From positions 1 to 64,000 of the forward strand of contig JAHHQL010000008.1 of assembly GCA_020026415.1 (NCBI GenBank): a stretch of 64,000 bases of DNA, written 5' to 3'. The stretch comes from Alistipes sp. Lineage in GTDB: Bacteria > Bacteroidota > Bacteroidia > Bacteroidales > Rikenellaceae. Made by a program: the position numbers and the translations under genes. Under the pieces are notes generated by a model. It searched no databases. It was not told the origin of the DNA and worked only from the letters and a program-made list of their open reading frames with translations. Of the stretch, positions 33,301 to 41,592 are shown piece by piece; the stretch's first letter is position 1; each line of letters opens with the position of its first letter.

Positions 33301-34630
33301 GGGTGTAGCCCCACGGCTCGTAGTACGACGGGTAAACCGTCACATCCATACCGATCAGCAACTCGTAGTAGTGCTTGTTGAAGATGCCGTCATTCTTGTT
33401 CAGATAGGTCGGAACGAAGATGACCTTCACCTTCGACGAATCGGACGTAAGGATGCTGTCCTTCATGGCATTGAGGATCGGATCCCATGAAGCGTTCTCC
33501 AACTTGTGGGTCGAGTGCTTGTATTGCGAGGGGTCGATCGGCATTTCGGGATCGGCCAAGTGTGCCTGAAGGTCGGGTCTCGGCCCGCGGTTGCCTGCGG
33601 GTACGGTGATATAAACCAGTACCTCACGATCCAGTTTGTCGGAGGCTGCCAATCGTTTCAAAGACTCGATGAATACGTCGAGTCCTTTGTTGCGAAATTC
33701 GTAACGACCGCTCGTGCCGACAATCAGTGGCGAGGTTTGGAATTTGGTGCCAAGACAGGCTTCGGCAACTTCGATCATCGAACGACGAGCCTCGGCGCGA
33801 CGCTCCTCGTATTCCTCGCCCGTCCATACGAAATCGTTTTCGAAACCGTTGGGCGTGATGCAGTCGGGTTCTCGGTTGAGCAGGTGTTTGCACTCGTCGG
33901 CCGTGATGTCGCTCACCGTCAGGAAGGCATCCGAATTGTTGGCGGCGGTTTTTTCGATCGAGTGCTTGGCCGTCACGTTGAACTGACGGGCCAACTCGTC
34001 GGCGTTGAATTTGCCGAGGTCGTTGTAAAGATGCAGTCCGTTGCCGGCAATGCAACGGCCGATGACGGTGGCATGAGTGGTGAACAGCGTGGCAACGTAG
34101 GGTGCATGGTGGCGCAGATAGAGACCTCCGGCAGCCGTCATCCATTCGTGGAAGTGTGCCACGACCTTCTTGGCGGGCATGGCGCAGGCGTTGGCATACG
34201 ACTCGATGACCAGACCTGCGGCGTAGCCGAACAGGACAGGTTCGATGTAGTCCCACTGACCTGAAATCGAATCGACGTGGTAGGTCTCCCACAATTGTTT
34301 CAGAATATCGTCCTTTTGGGCGATGAACGACGAAAAATCCACCAAAATGGCGACCGGCCGACCCGTGATTTTCCAGCGGCCGATACGGATGCGAACTCCT
34401 TTTTCGTACATTTCCTGCCGCCATGCCTTCATGAGGTTTGCATCCTCCTCAAATTCCGAGTTGGCTCCCTCGTGTTGCAGGTCGGGGCCGATGACCATAT
34501 AGTTGTCGCCGAACTTGCGGGTCGAAGTTTGTGCCTTGGTGGCAATGACGGTGTGAATGCCGCCAATCTTGTTGCATACCTCCCAACTTACCTCAAATAG
34601 CAGGTCGGGAGTAAGTTTCGTATTACTCAT
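30380..34630 (-). CDS. Glycogen synthase (GT3) - alpha-glucan phosphorylase (GT35) fusion
   Basis: 1416 residues. The N-terminal half (about 1-580) is a eukaryote-type GT3 glycogen synthase: FEVSWEVCNKIGGIHTVI, HFHEWMTAAG, TTHATVIGR and YPSYYEPWGYTPLESIAFS with the paired Glu of the donor site. The C-terminal half (about 590-1416) is a GlgP-type phosphorylase beginning with the DUF3417-like ELSHNLWWCW, then YFSMEYGLHSSLKIYSGGLG, NEGHAAF and EASGTSGEKCVMNG, in which Lys1170 should hold pyridoxal phosphate. One chain can thus extend glycogen and release glucose-1-phosphate. Such fusions are known in Bacteroidota. It is the first gene of the glycogen operon. Confidence 0.92.
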   Translation of the reverse strand: MSNTKLTPDLLFEVSWEVCNKIGGIHTVIATKAQTSTRKFGDNYMVIGPDLQHEGANSEFEEDANLMKAWRQEMYEKGVRIRIGRWKITGRPVAILVDFSSFIAQKDDILKQLWETYHVDSISGQWDYIEPVLFGYAAGLVIESYANACAMPAKKVVAHFHEWMTAAGGLYLRHHAPYVATLFTTHATVIGRCIAGNGLHLYNDLGKFNADELARQFNVTAKHSIEKTAANNSDAFLTVSDITADECKHLLNREPDCITPNGFENDFVWTGEEYEERRAEARRSMIEVAEACLGTKFQTSPLIVGTSGRYEFRNKGLDVFIESLKRLAASDKLDREVLVYITVPAGNRGPRPDLQAHLADPEMPIDPSQYKHSTHKLENASWDPILNAMKDSILTSDSSKVKVIFVPTYLNKNDGIFNKHYYELLIGMDVTVYPSYYEPWGYTPLESIAFSVPTITTTLTGFGRWADKQREHEGVEVIYRNDYNDMEVAIKIADNLLRFSHFNEDQIAQIRASAYEISEQALWEKMFSAYEQAYSEAIESSHLRTNRTILEDGGIPDQQVNFVRQQLFVERPNWNRMMVEKALPKRLHALEELSHNLWWCWTPAARDLFEDIDPKLWADCERNPIAFLDKLSVERMKALEQDSEFLGRLDALYKQFCDYMNEKPDPKATTISYFSMEYGLHSSLKIYSGGLGILAGDYLKEASDKNIPMTAVGLLYRYGYFTQRLSAQGVQEATYETQNFYKQPISPVRDEAGNWITVTIALPGRTLSARVWKCQVGRTDLFLLDTDFEDNLPEDRQITHYLYGGDWENRLKQEILLGVGGIRALRKMGIKNQVYHCNEGHAAFIGIERIRDLAAHKKLSFSEALEVVRSSSLFTTHTPVPAGHDAFPEAMIRQYMSHYPEVLGITWDQYINLGKTNPNDPNEKFSMSVLACNLSQEVNGVSWLHGEVSKEILGNMWPGYFKNELHIGYVTNGVHFPTWVATDLRKLYAKYFADGFEGHSYNIPAWQNVHNIPDEELWTERMKLKNKLISHIRKRFSDPKQVRMVSPRQMLQVIDGIKPEVLTIGFARRFATYKRAYLLFTNLDRLSAIVNNKEHPVQFIFAGKAHPNDKPGQDLIKRIVEVASMPQFVGKILFLQNYDMELARRMVQGVDVWLNTPTRPLEASGTSGEKCVMNGVLQFSVLDGWWVEGYKKGAGWMLPMERTFADQHYQDELDAEMIYNTIEEEIVPKYYKRDEKGLPYEWIESVKECVADIASNFTTNRMLTDYEDRFYNKLAARKALMTADSYRLAREIAAWKRKVSAAWDKVHVIDVKRVKMDKEAVFVGEQYHFEVTLNVANLRSEDIGIELVIARQIEGGQSVNVVRTEELERVNTKGNEVTYALDYQPDETGIFDVALRIFPSNRNLPHRMDFALVKWA

Positions 34631-34697
34631 TTTATTTGTGTCTGTTAATTGATTATTCAGGGACGCGGCCTCCTGTTGCGGAGGCAGAATTGCAGGG

Positions 34698-34705
34698 CAA
34701 AGGTA
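34698..34705 (-). promoter_or_regulatory. -7 box of the glycogen operon
   Basis: TACCTTTG on the minus strand, with a -33-like ATTG at 34726-34729 after a 20-nt spacer. Leader of roughly 65 nt. The surrounding 34706-34760 is very AT-rich. Confidence 0.6.
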
Positions 34706-34791
34706 ATACTTATATTTATATTAGACAATAAATTTATAAAATTTATTTAAAAAATTTAATATAGTGTTTTCTATGTGCTTTCCGCGGCTTT

Positions 34792-35904
34792 TCAGACCTC
34801 GAACAGATCTTTGATGACCAGATCCGAGACAAGGAATTGTTCGGGTTTGAGGGCGATGCGGTCGTCCGAAATCCGCAGCGTGCTTGCAAGCATCGAGCCA
34901 CGGATGTTGTTTTTCAAACTTTTTAATTGATCTTCGCCGAAAAGACGGACAATTTCCTTCAGATCGAGGCCCTCGATGGTTCTCAGGCGGGTCATCAGAT
35001 ACTCGTTGTAACGATCCCTTCGGGTGAGTTGCTCGGCTTCGGGGGCTTCGCCTTGCAGATAGCCTTCGACCGAACTTACATTCCAGTGACGCTCCTCGCC
35101 GTCGAACGAATGGGCGGCAGGTCCGATTCCGAGGTAGGGGACGGAGTGCCAATAGGCGGCGTTGTGGCGTGCACGGCGGTTGGGCAGGGCAAAATTCGAG
35201 ATTTCGTAATGTTCGTATCCCGCCTCGGTGAGTGCATGGTGTACGGTGAGGAACTCCTCTTCGCTGACCTCTTCCGTAACGGGCGAGAATGTGCCGCGTG
35301 CCATCTGCCGGCCGAAGAACGTGTCGGGTTCGATGGTCAAATGGTAGGCCGAGATGTGTTGTACGTTAAGATCCAACATCCGGCGGATGCTGCGCATGAG
35401 TTTTTCGCCTCCGAATCCCGGAACGCCGAAGATCAGATCGGTCGAGATGTTGTCGAAACCGACCTTCTGCGCCATATCGACCGCACGTATTGCCCCGGCG
35501 GCATCGTGACGGCGGTTCATCAACTTCAGACAATCATCGTCGAACGACTGGATGCCCATCGACAGGCGGTTGATGCCCGCATCGCGCAAACCGCGGAGAT
35601 AGTCCGTCGAAAGGTCGTCGGGGTTGGCTTCGAGCGTGATCTCTTCCAGAGCGGAAGTGTCGAACAGACGGGCGGTATGCTCCATGAAATCGCCGATTTG
35701 CCGGGGTGAACAGAGCGAGGGTGTGCCTCCTCCGAAATAAACGGTGCCGATCGAGGCTCCGCGAAGATAGGGTGCGCGTGTGTCCAGTTCGCGATGCATG
35801 GCTTGCAGCGTCTCGTCGAAATGGCGTGTACCGATCTGCTTGTAGAAATCGCAGTAGGCGCATGCGCGTTTGCAAAAGGGAATGTGAAAATAAAGTCCTG
35901 CCAT
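34792..35904 (-). CDS. hemW: Radical SAM heme chaperone HemW
   Basis: 370 residues. The cluster motif HIPFCKRACAYCDF gives Cys11, Cys15 and Cys18 followed by Phe20; a Phe in place of the fourth Cys separates HemW from the oxygen-independent coproporphyrinogen oxidase HemN. VYFGGGTPSLCSPRQI and the HemN_C domain at the end fit. HemW binds heme and is thought to deliver it to respiratory enzymes. It is monocistronic. A TATCTTTG box ends only 7 nt before the ATG, so the mRNA leader may be about 4 nt. Confidence 0.9.
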   Translation of the reverse strand: MAGLYFHIPFCKRACAYCDFYKQIGTRHFDETLQAMHRELDTRAPYLRGASIGTVYFGGGTPSLCSPRQIGDFMEHTARLFDTSALEEITLEANPDDLSTDYLRGLRDAGINRLSMGIQSFDDDCLKLMNRRHDAAGAIRAVDMAQKVGFDNISTDLIFGVPGFGGEKLMRSIRRMLDLNVQHISAYHLTIEPDTFFGRQMARGTFSPVTEEVSEEEFLTVHHALTEAGYEHYEISNFALPNRRARHNAAYWHSVPYLGIGPAAHSFDGEERHWNVSSVEGYLQGEAPEAEQLTRRDRYNEYLMTRLRTIEGLDLKEIVRLFGEDQLKSLKNNIRGSMLASTLRISDDRIALKPEQFLVSDLVIKDLFEV

Positions 35905-35911
35905 AACTTTT

Positions 35912-35919
35912 CAAAGATA
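35912..35919 (-). promoter_or_regulatory. -7 box of hemW, adjacent to the start codon
   Basis: TATCTTTG on the minus strand; its last base is 7 nt from the A of the ATG. Confidence 0.6.
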
Positions 35920-36162
35920 TGTATTTTTCCGCGGAAAACCAATCCCCGTTTGCCGCCATTTTGTCTCATGTTCGCTTTTTGGAGCACATTGTGCGGAGAG
36001 GGTTGTTTTTTCGGGTAGGTTTCTCGAAAAATCGGCGGAAGGGCTGTCCGAAGAGCATCTTTGCAATCCGTTGAAGAACAAATGTTTGAAAAGGCGTAAA
36101 AACAAATTCTAAAAAAAATGAAAAATTTAGTGTTATTTTTTTCACAATTATAAAACTTTTCC

Positions 36163-36170
36163 TACCTTTG
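36163..36170 (+). promoter_or_regulatory. -7 box of pckA
   Basis: TACCTTTG, about 148 nt upstream of the pckA ATG, giving a long leader. The -33 region is a T-run rather than a clear TTTG. Confidence 0.6.
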
Positions 36171-36318
36171 TGCCGTCCGAGGTATATCCCGACGGGACGG
36201 ATAAAGAGGGCAGGAGGCGAGAATCCGGAGCCTGCAAGATCTGATCTCCCGCGGGCAGGGACATTCACCAAAAGGATTTTTGATGATTTATTAATTATAA
36301 TTTTTTAAACAAAAAGTT

Positions 36319-37923
<1,605 letters not shown>

Positions 37924-37958
37924 TTCCGTAGCGGTTTGGATACCGCTCACAACCGATA

Positions 37959-37992
37959 CTCCCGAACATCGTAAGATGTTCGGGAGTTTTTT
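37959..37992 (+). terminator. Terminator of pckA
   Basis: Perfect 12-bp stem CTCCCGAACATC / GATGTTCGGGAG with a GTAA loop and a T6 run. Confidence 0.93.
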
Positions 37993-38075
37993 GTCCTGAG
38001 GGGAATTATGTTTCCGTTTTTTTCGTAACTTTACTTCTGTATAAATGCGGATTCCGATCCGAAAAAAAGTGAAGT

Positions 38076-39458
38076 ATGAAAAAATGGTGTATGCTTTGGG
38101 CTATGCTCCTGCCAACGGTGCTGTTTGCGCAGACGTTTGAGGGGTGTTGGGCGGGGGATCTTCCGCTCGGTGGAAACAAAAAACTTCGACTGGTGTTTCA
38201 TATTGAGAAGAAAGGGGAGAAGTATAAGGCCGCGATGGATTCGCCCGAGGGGGCATTCGGCATGGAGGCGGATAAGGTAAGCGTGGAGCAGGGAGAACTG
38301 ACGATCGAAATATCTCCTCTGCGTGCCGTCTATAAGGGAACTCTTGACGGTAACGATAAATTGACGGGCGTGTTTACCCAAAACGGATTCTCGATTCCGC
38401 TGATCTTGGAGGCGGTGGACGATACCGTGCGCCGTCCGCAGACGCCCCGTGCGCCGTTCCCGTACGGGGAGCGCGAGGTGTCGTTCTCAAGCCGTGAGGA
38501 GGGCGTTACGCTGAACGGGACGCTGACCCTTCCCCAAAAACCGCAGTGCGTCGTGGTAATGGTGACGGGCAGCGGTTTGCAGAATCGTGACGAGGAACTT
38601 TTCGACCACCGACCTTTTGCCGTGATTGCGGATTATCTGACCCGTCGCGGAGTGGCGGTCTTGAGATTTGATGACCGCGGATTCGGACTTTCAGAGGAGG
38701 AGCAACGGAAATTGGCAGGAAGTACGACTGCCGATTTTGTGGAGGATGCGCTCGGCGGAGTTGATTTCGTGCGCACACAACCCGAATTGAACGGCCTCAA
38801 GGTCGGCATCATCGGACACAGCGAGGGCGGAACGATCGCCTTTATGGCGGCGGCGAAAGAGCCGAAAGTCGATTTTATCGTGTCACTGGCAGGCTCGATT
38901 TTGGGCGGTGACGAGGTGTTACTCGACCAGAACATTACTGCTTTGAAAAATTCGGGGTTGTCGCAGGAGTGGATCGACAAGATTTCGGAATTTCTGAATC
39001 GTACCTTTGTGTTGTTCCAAGACCATCCGATCGAGGAACTGAAACAAGATAAGGCAACCTGTCGCGCCCAATTGCAGGCCGAAGCGCAGAAAATGGCTCT
39101 GCCACAACCGCTTTCCGAACAGATGCTTGGTCTGTTTGATCAGATCGTTGCAATCCCGTGGCTTTATTATTTTGTGACCTGCGATCCTGCGGAGGCTGTT
39201 CGCCGGGTCGGTTGTCCGATCCTTGCCCTGAACGGCGATTCGGATACGCAGGTGCGTGCCGCCGATCATCTGGGACGCTTGGAGGAACTCCTTGCAAACA
39301 ATCCCCGCCTGACGATCAAACGCTACCCGAATCTGAACCACCTGTTCCAGCATTGCAAGACGGGTGCCGTTTCGGAATATGCCCAAATCGAAGAGACCAT
39401 TTCCGAGGAGGTGTTGGCGGACATCGCCGCGTGGATCTTGTCGGATGCCCTGCGTTGA
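38076..39458 (+). CDS. Secreted alpha/beta hydrolase (S33/esterase-like)
   Basis: 460 residues. A signal peptide (1-18, cleavage after LFA) is followed by a beta-rich N-terminal domain (about 20-115) that in related proteins precedes the hydrolase domain. The catalytic part has GHSEGG with Ser249 as nucleophile; NGDSDTQV and PNLNHLF near the end supply the expected Asp and His. Related Bacteroidota proteins are annotated as serine aminopeptidase-type hydrolases or esterases; substrate unknown. It stands alone with a weak promoter (TACTTCTG at 38032-38039) and a terminator shared with frr. Confidence 0.84.
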   Translation: MKKWCMLWAMLLPTVLFAQTFEGCWAGDLPLGGNKKLRLVFHIEKKGEKYKAAMDSPEGAFGMEADKVSVEQGELTIEISPLRAVYKGTLDGNDKLTGVFTQNGFSIPLILEAVDDTVRRPQTPRAPFPYGEREVSFSSREEGVTLNGTLTLPQKPQCVVVMVTGSGLQNRDEELFDHRPFAVIADYLTRRGVAVLRFDDRGFGLSEEEQRKLAGSTTADFVEDALGGVDFVRTQPELNGLKVGIIGHSEGGTIAFMAAAKEPKVDFIVSLAGSILGGDEVLLDQNITALKNSGLSQEWIDKISEFLNRTFVLFQDHPIEELKQDKATCRAQLQAEAQKMALPQPLSEQMLGLFDQIVAIPWLYYFVTCDPAEAVRRVGCPILALNGDSDTQVRAADHLGRLEELLANNPRLTIKRYPNLNHLFQHCKTGAVSEYAQIEETISEEVLADIAAWILSDALR

Positions 39459-39475
39459 GCGTTCCCGATAAAAAG

Positions 39476-39509
39476 AAAACCCCGCAACCGAAAAGGTCGC
39501 GGGGTTTTT
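39476..39509. terminator. Bidirectional terminator between hydrolase gene and frr
   Basis: Stem AACCCCGC-ACC / GGT-GCGGGGTT with one mismatch, with T-rich flanks on both strands. It ends transcription from both sides. Confidence 0.85.
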
Positions 39510-39528
39510 GTATTCCGAACGGAGAAAA

Positions 39529-40086
39529 TCAGACGGTCAGGATTTCTTTTTCCTTTACGGTCAGAATCTCCTCCAACTTCTTGGTGTACTTGTCCAGAAG
39601 TTTTTGTGCCTGTGCTTCGCCGTCCTTGGCTTCATCTTCGGCCATGCCGTCTTTCTGAGCCTTCTTGAAGGCATCTACGGCATCGCGGCGTGCATTACGC
39701 AGACTGATGCGGGCGGTTTCGGCGTAGGCGCGAACCTGTTTTACGAGATCCTTGCGACGCTCCTCGGTCATGGGAGGAATCGACAGACGGATCGACTCGC
39801 CGTTGTTTGAAGGCGTAAGACCGATGTTGGCATCCAGAATGGCCTTCTCGATGGTGCGGATCATGTTTTTGTCCCAAGGCTGAATCAGAATGGTTTTTGC
39901 ATCGGGAACGGTGACGCTGGCAGCACCCGTTACAGGTACCTGCGAACCGAAGTAATCAACCATCACGCCGTTCAGTACGTTGGTCGAGGCCTTTCCTGCA
40001 CGAACATTCAAAAGTTCCTCTTCAAAGTGGGCGATGCTTTTCTGCATGTAGGTCGAAGCATCGTTCAAAATTTCCTTAGTCTCCAT
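39529..40086 (-). CDS. frr: Ribosome recycling factor
   Basis: 185 residues, normal length. The ATG at 40086 begins METKEIL, where homologues start; seven further in-frame codons upstream are not conserved. The long three-helix bundle is evident, with LNVRAGKASTNVLNGVMVDYFG near the N-terminus and RRDAVDAFKKAQ near the end. RRF with EF-G splits ribosomes after termination. It is the last gene of the pyrH-tlpA-frr cluster, 27 nt after tlpA. Confidence 0.95.
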   Translation of the reverse strand: METKEILNDASTYMQKSIAHFEEELLNVRAGKASTNVLNGVMVDYFGSQVPVTGAASVTVPDAKTILIQPWDKNMIRTIEKAILDANIGLTPSNNGESIRLSIPPMTEERRKDLVKQVRAYAETARISLRNARRDAVDAFKKAQKDGMAEDEAKDGEAQAQKLLDKYTKKLEEILTVKEKEILTV

Positions 40087-40113
40087 ATATTTTGTATTTA
40101 GTTGCAAAAATGT

Positions 40114-40689
40114 TTATCTGAGTTCCTTTTCGATGGTCTCGATCAGAAGGTTAAATTCGTCTCGGTCGAAACCCGCGGTAGTCATCACGACGCGACCTTC
40201 CTTGTTGATCAGGAAGTTGCGCGGGATGTAGTTCGAGGCAAAGCAGTCGTAAATCGTGCGGTCGGGATCCATTCCCATGTTGAACTTGTAGCCGTTCTTG
40301 GTACGGAAGGCGGCAACAGCCTCTCGATTTTCACCGCGGGCGATTGGCAGGAACTGAAAATCACGACCCGCAAAACGATCAATGATCTCGTGTTGTACGT
40401 GTTTCAATTCCTGACGGCACGGGGGACACCACGTTGCCCAGAAAGTCACCAATACCACTTTACCCCGAAGCGATGAAAGCGTCACGGGCTTGCCGTGAAA
40501 CATCTCGACCGTGAAGTCGGGTGCTTCGTCGCCCTGTTTTACGAGGGTCGTTGCATGGATTTCGTCATTTTCCTTGTCCGTTGCGGCATAGGAGGGCAAC
40601 AGGAGAATAATTGCCAATACGATGAGGATTGCGATGAGCAACGCGGGAAGTGTCCACTTTTGTTTCTTTCTTCTTGGGGTACGTGGCAT
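40114..40689 (-). CDS. TlpA-family membrane-anchored thiol-disulfide oxidoreductase
   Basis: 191 residues. A basic start and a single span (about 13-33) anchor the protein; the rest is a periplasmic thioredoxin fold with the redox motif WCPPC (Cys88 and Cys91) and the cis-Pro region NYIPRNFLI. It probably reduces disulfides for cytochrome c maturation or other envelope proteins; the partner is unknown. It is wedged between pyrH (1 nt upstream) and frr (27 nt downstream), which are usually direct neighbours. Confidence 0.88.
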   Translation of the reverse strand: MPRTPRRKKQKWTLPALLIAILIVLAIILLLPSYAATDKENDEIHATTLVKQGDEAPDFTVEMFHGKPVTLSSLRGKVVLVTFWATWCPPCRQELKHVQHEIIDRFAGRDFQFLPIARGENREAVAAFRTKNGYKFNMGMDPDRTIYDCFASNYIPRNFLINKEGRVVMTTAGFDRDEFNLLIETIEKELR

Positions 40690-40690
40690 A

Positions 40691-41401
40691 TTATTTCAAT
40701 TTTACGAGCGTGCCGATTTTCTCTCCGTTCAACAACCGACCCAGATTTCCGGGGGTGTCCATGTCGAAGACGATGATCTGAAGACCGTTTTCGAGACACA
40801 TCGTGAAAGCGGTCTGATCCATGACTTTCAGACGGCGGTCAATCACTTCGTCGAAGGTGATCTCGTCGAAACGGGTGGCCGCGGGATCTTTTTCGGGGTC
40901 GGCCGTATAGACACCGTCCACCCGCGTACCCTTGAACAATACGTCGGCTTCGATTTCGATACCGCGCAGTGCCGATGCCGAGTCGGTCGTGAAGTAGGGG
41001 TTGGACGTGCCGCCGCCGATGATTACGACGTAGCCCTGTTCGAGGTATTCGATGGCGCGTGCCTTCGAGAAATACTCGCCGACGGGTTCCATACGGATCG
41101 AGGTCAGCACCTTACATTTCACGCCGTTGTCCTCCAGCGCGGATTGGAGAGCCAGCGAGTTGATGATGGTGGCCAACATACCCATCTGATCGCCCTTGAC
41201 GCGGTCGAAGCCTTTCTTGACACCCGACAATCCGCGGAAGATGTTGCCTCCGCCGATGACGATGCCGATCTGCACACCGCTTTCGGCGGCAGCCTTGATT
41301 TGTTCGGCATAAGATTGAAGAACGACGGGCGAAAGTCCGTATTTTTGTTCGCCTTGCAGCGATTCACCGCTCAATTTCAGCAGTATTCGATTGTATTTCA
41401 T
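40691..41401 (-). CDS. pyrH: UMP kinase
   Basis: 236 residues. The ATG at 41401 (MKYNRILLKLSGESL) matches the family start. The amino acid kinase fold shows GIVIGGGNIFRG and TDSASALRGIEIEADVLFKGT, and the C-terminal part binds UMP. It phosphorylates UMP to UDP and in bacteria is controlled by GTP and UTP. In many bacteria pyrH follows rpsB-tsf; those genes are not nearby here. It starts the pyrH-tlpA-frr cluster and is divergent from dxs. Confidence 0.94.
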   Translation of the reverse strand: MKYNRILLKLSGESLQGEQKYGLSPVVLQSYAEQIKAAAESGVQIGIVIGGGNIFRGLSGVKKGFDRVKGDQMGMLATIINSLALQSALEDNGVKCKVLTSIRMEPVGEYFSKARAIEYLEQGYVVIIGGGTSNPYFTTDSASALRGIEIEADVLFKGTRVDGVYTADPEKDPAATRFDEITFDEVIDRRLKVMDQTAFTMCLENGLQIIVFDMDTPGNLGRLLNGEKIGTLVKLK

Positions 41402-41452
41402 GGTAAACGGGGTTAGCACAGGTATTAATTCCTATGCGAAGATAGGAATTTT

Positions 41453-41479
41453 TTGTCGAATTTTTGCTTTTTTCGACAA
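41453..41479. repeat. Inverted repeat between pyrH and dxs
   Basis: TTGTCGAA / TTCGACAA with an 11-nt T-rich centre, midway in the 191-nt divergent region. Could be an operator or a weak hairpin. Confidence 0.45.
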
Positions 41480-41576
41480 TCTTTTCGTTTTTGGAGACGA
41501 AAACTCTTTTTGTCGGATGCGTACAAAAAAAGGAGGTGAAATTCGAGACAAACGGTTCGGGTATTCGAAAAATTTG

Positions 41577-41584
41577 TATCTTTG
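41577..41584 (+). promoter_or_regulatory. -7 box of dxs, adjacent to the start codon
   Basis: TATCTTTG ends 8 nt before the dxs ATG. No good -33 TTTG at 17-22 nt upstream. Confidence 0.6.
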
Positions 41585-41592
41585 TCTTCACT

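Larger units (their letters stand above)
35905..36318. other. 414-nt divergent region: hemW promoter and pckA leader
   Basis: Contains the hemW -7 box (35912-35919), about 200 nt in which I see nothing, the pckA -7 box (36163-36170) and a leader of about 145 nt. The leader begins with a helix CCGTCC (36173-36178) / GGACGG (36195-36200), followed by three short segments that can pair in two exclusive ways (see findings), and then an AT-rich stretch up to the ATG. Confidence 0.55.

Noticed and set aside
34792..35904. Calling this gene hemN (coproporphyrinogen oxidase)
   Set aside because: The cluster motif ends in CDF rather than CxC and the protein is shorter than HemN, which fits HemW.
36171..36318. 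A known riboswitch class in the pckA leader
   Set aside because: I looked for familiar conserved cores (SAM, cobalamin, TPP, THF) and found none; only the competing pairing is reported.
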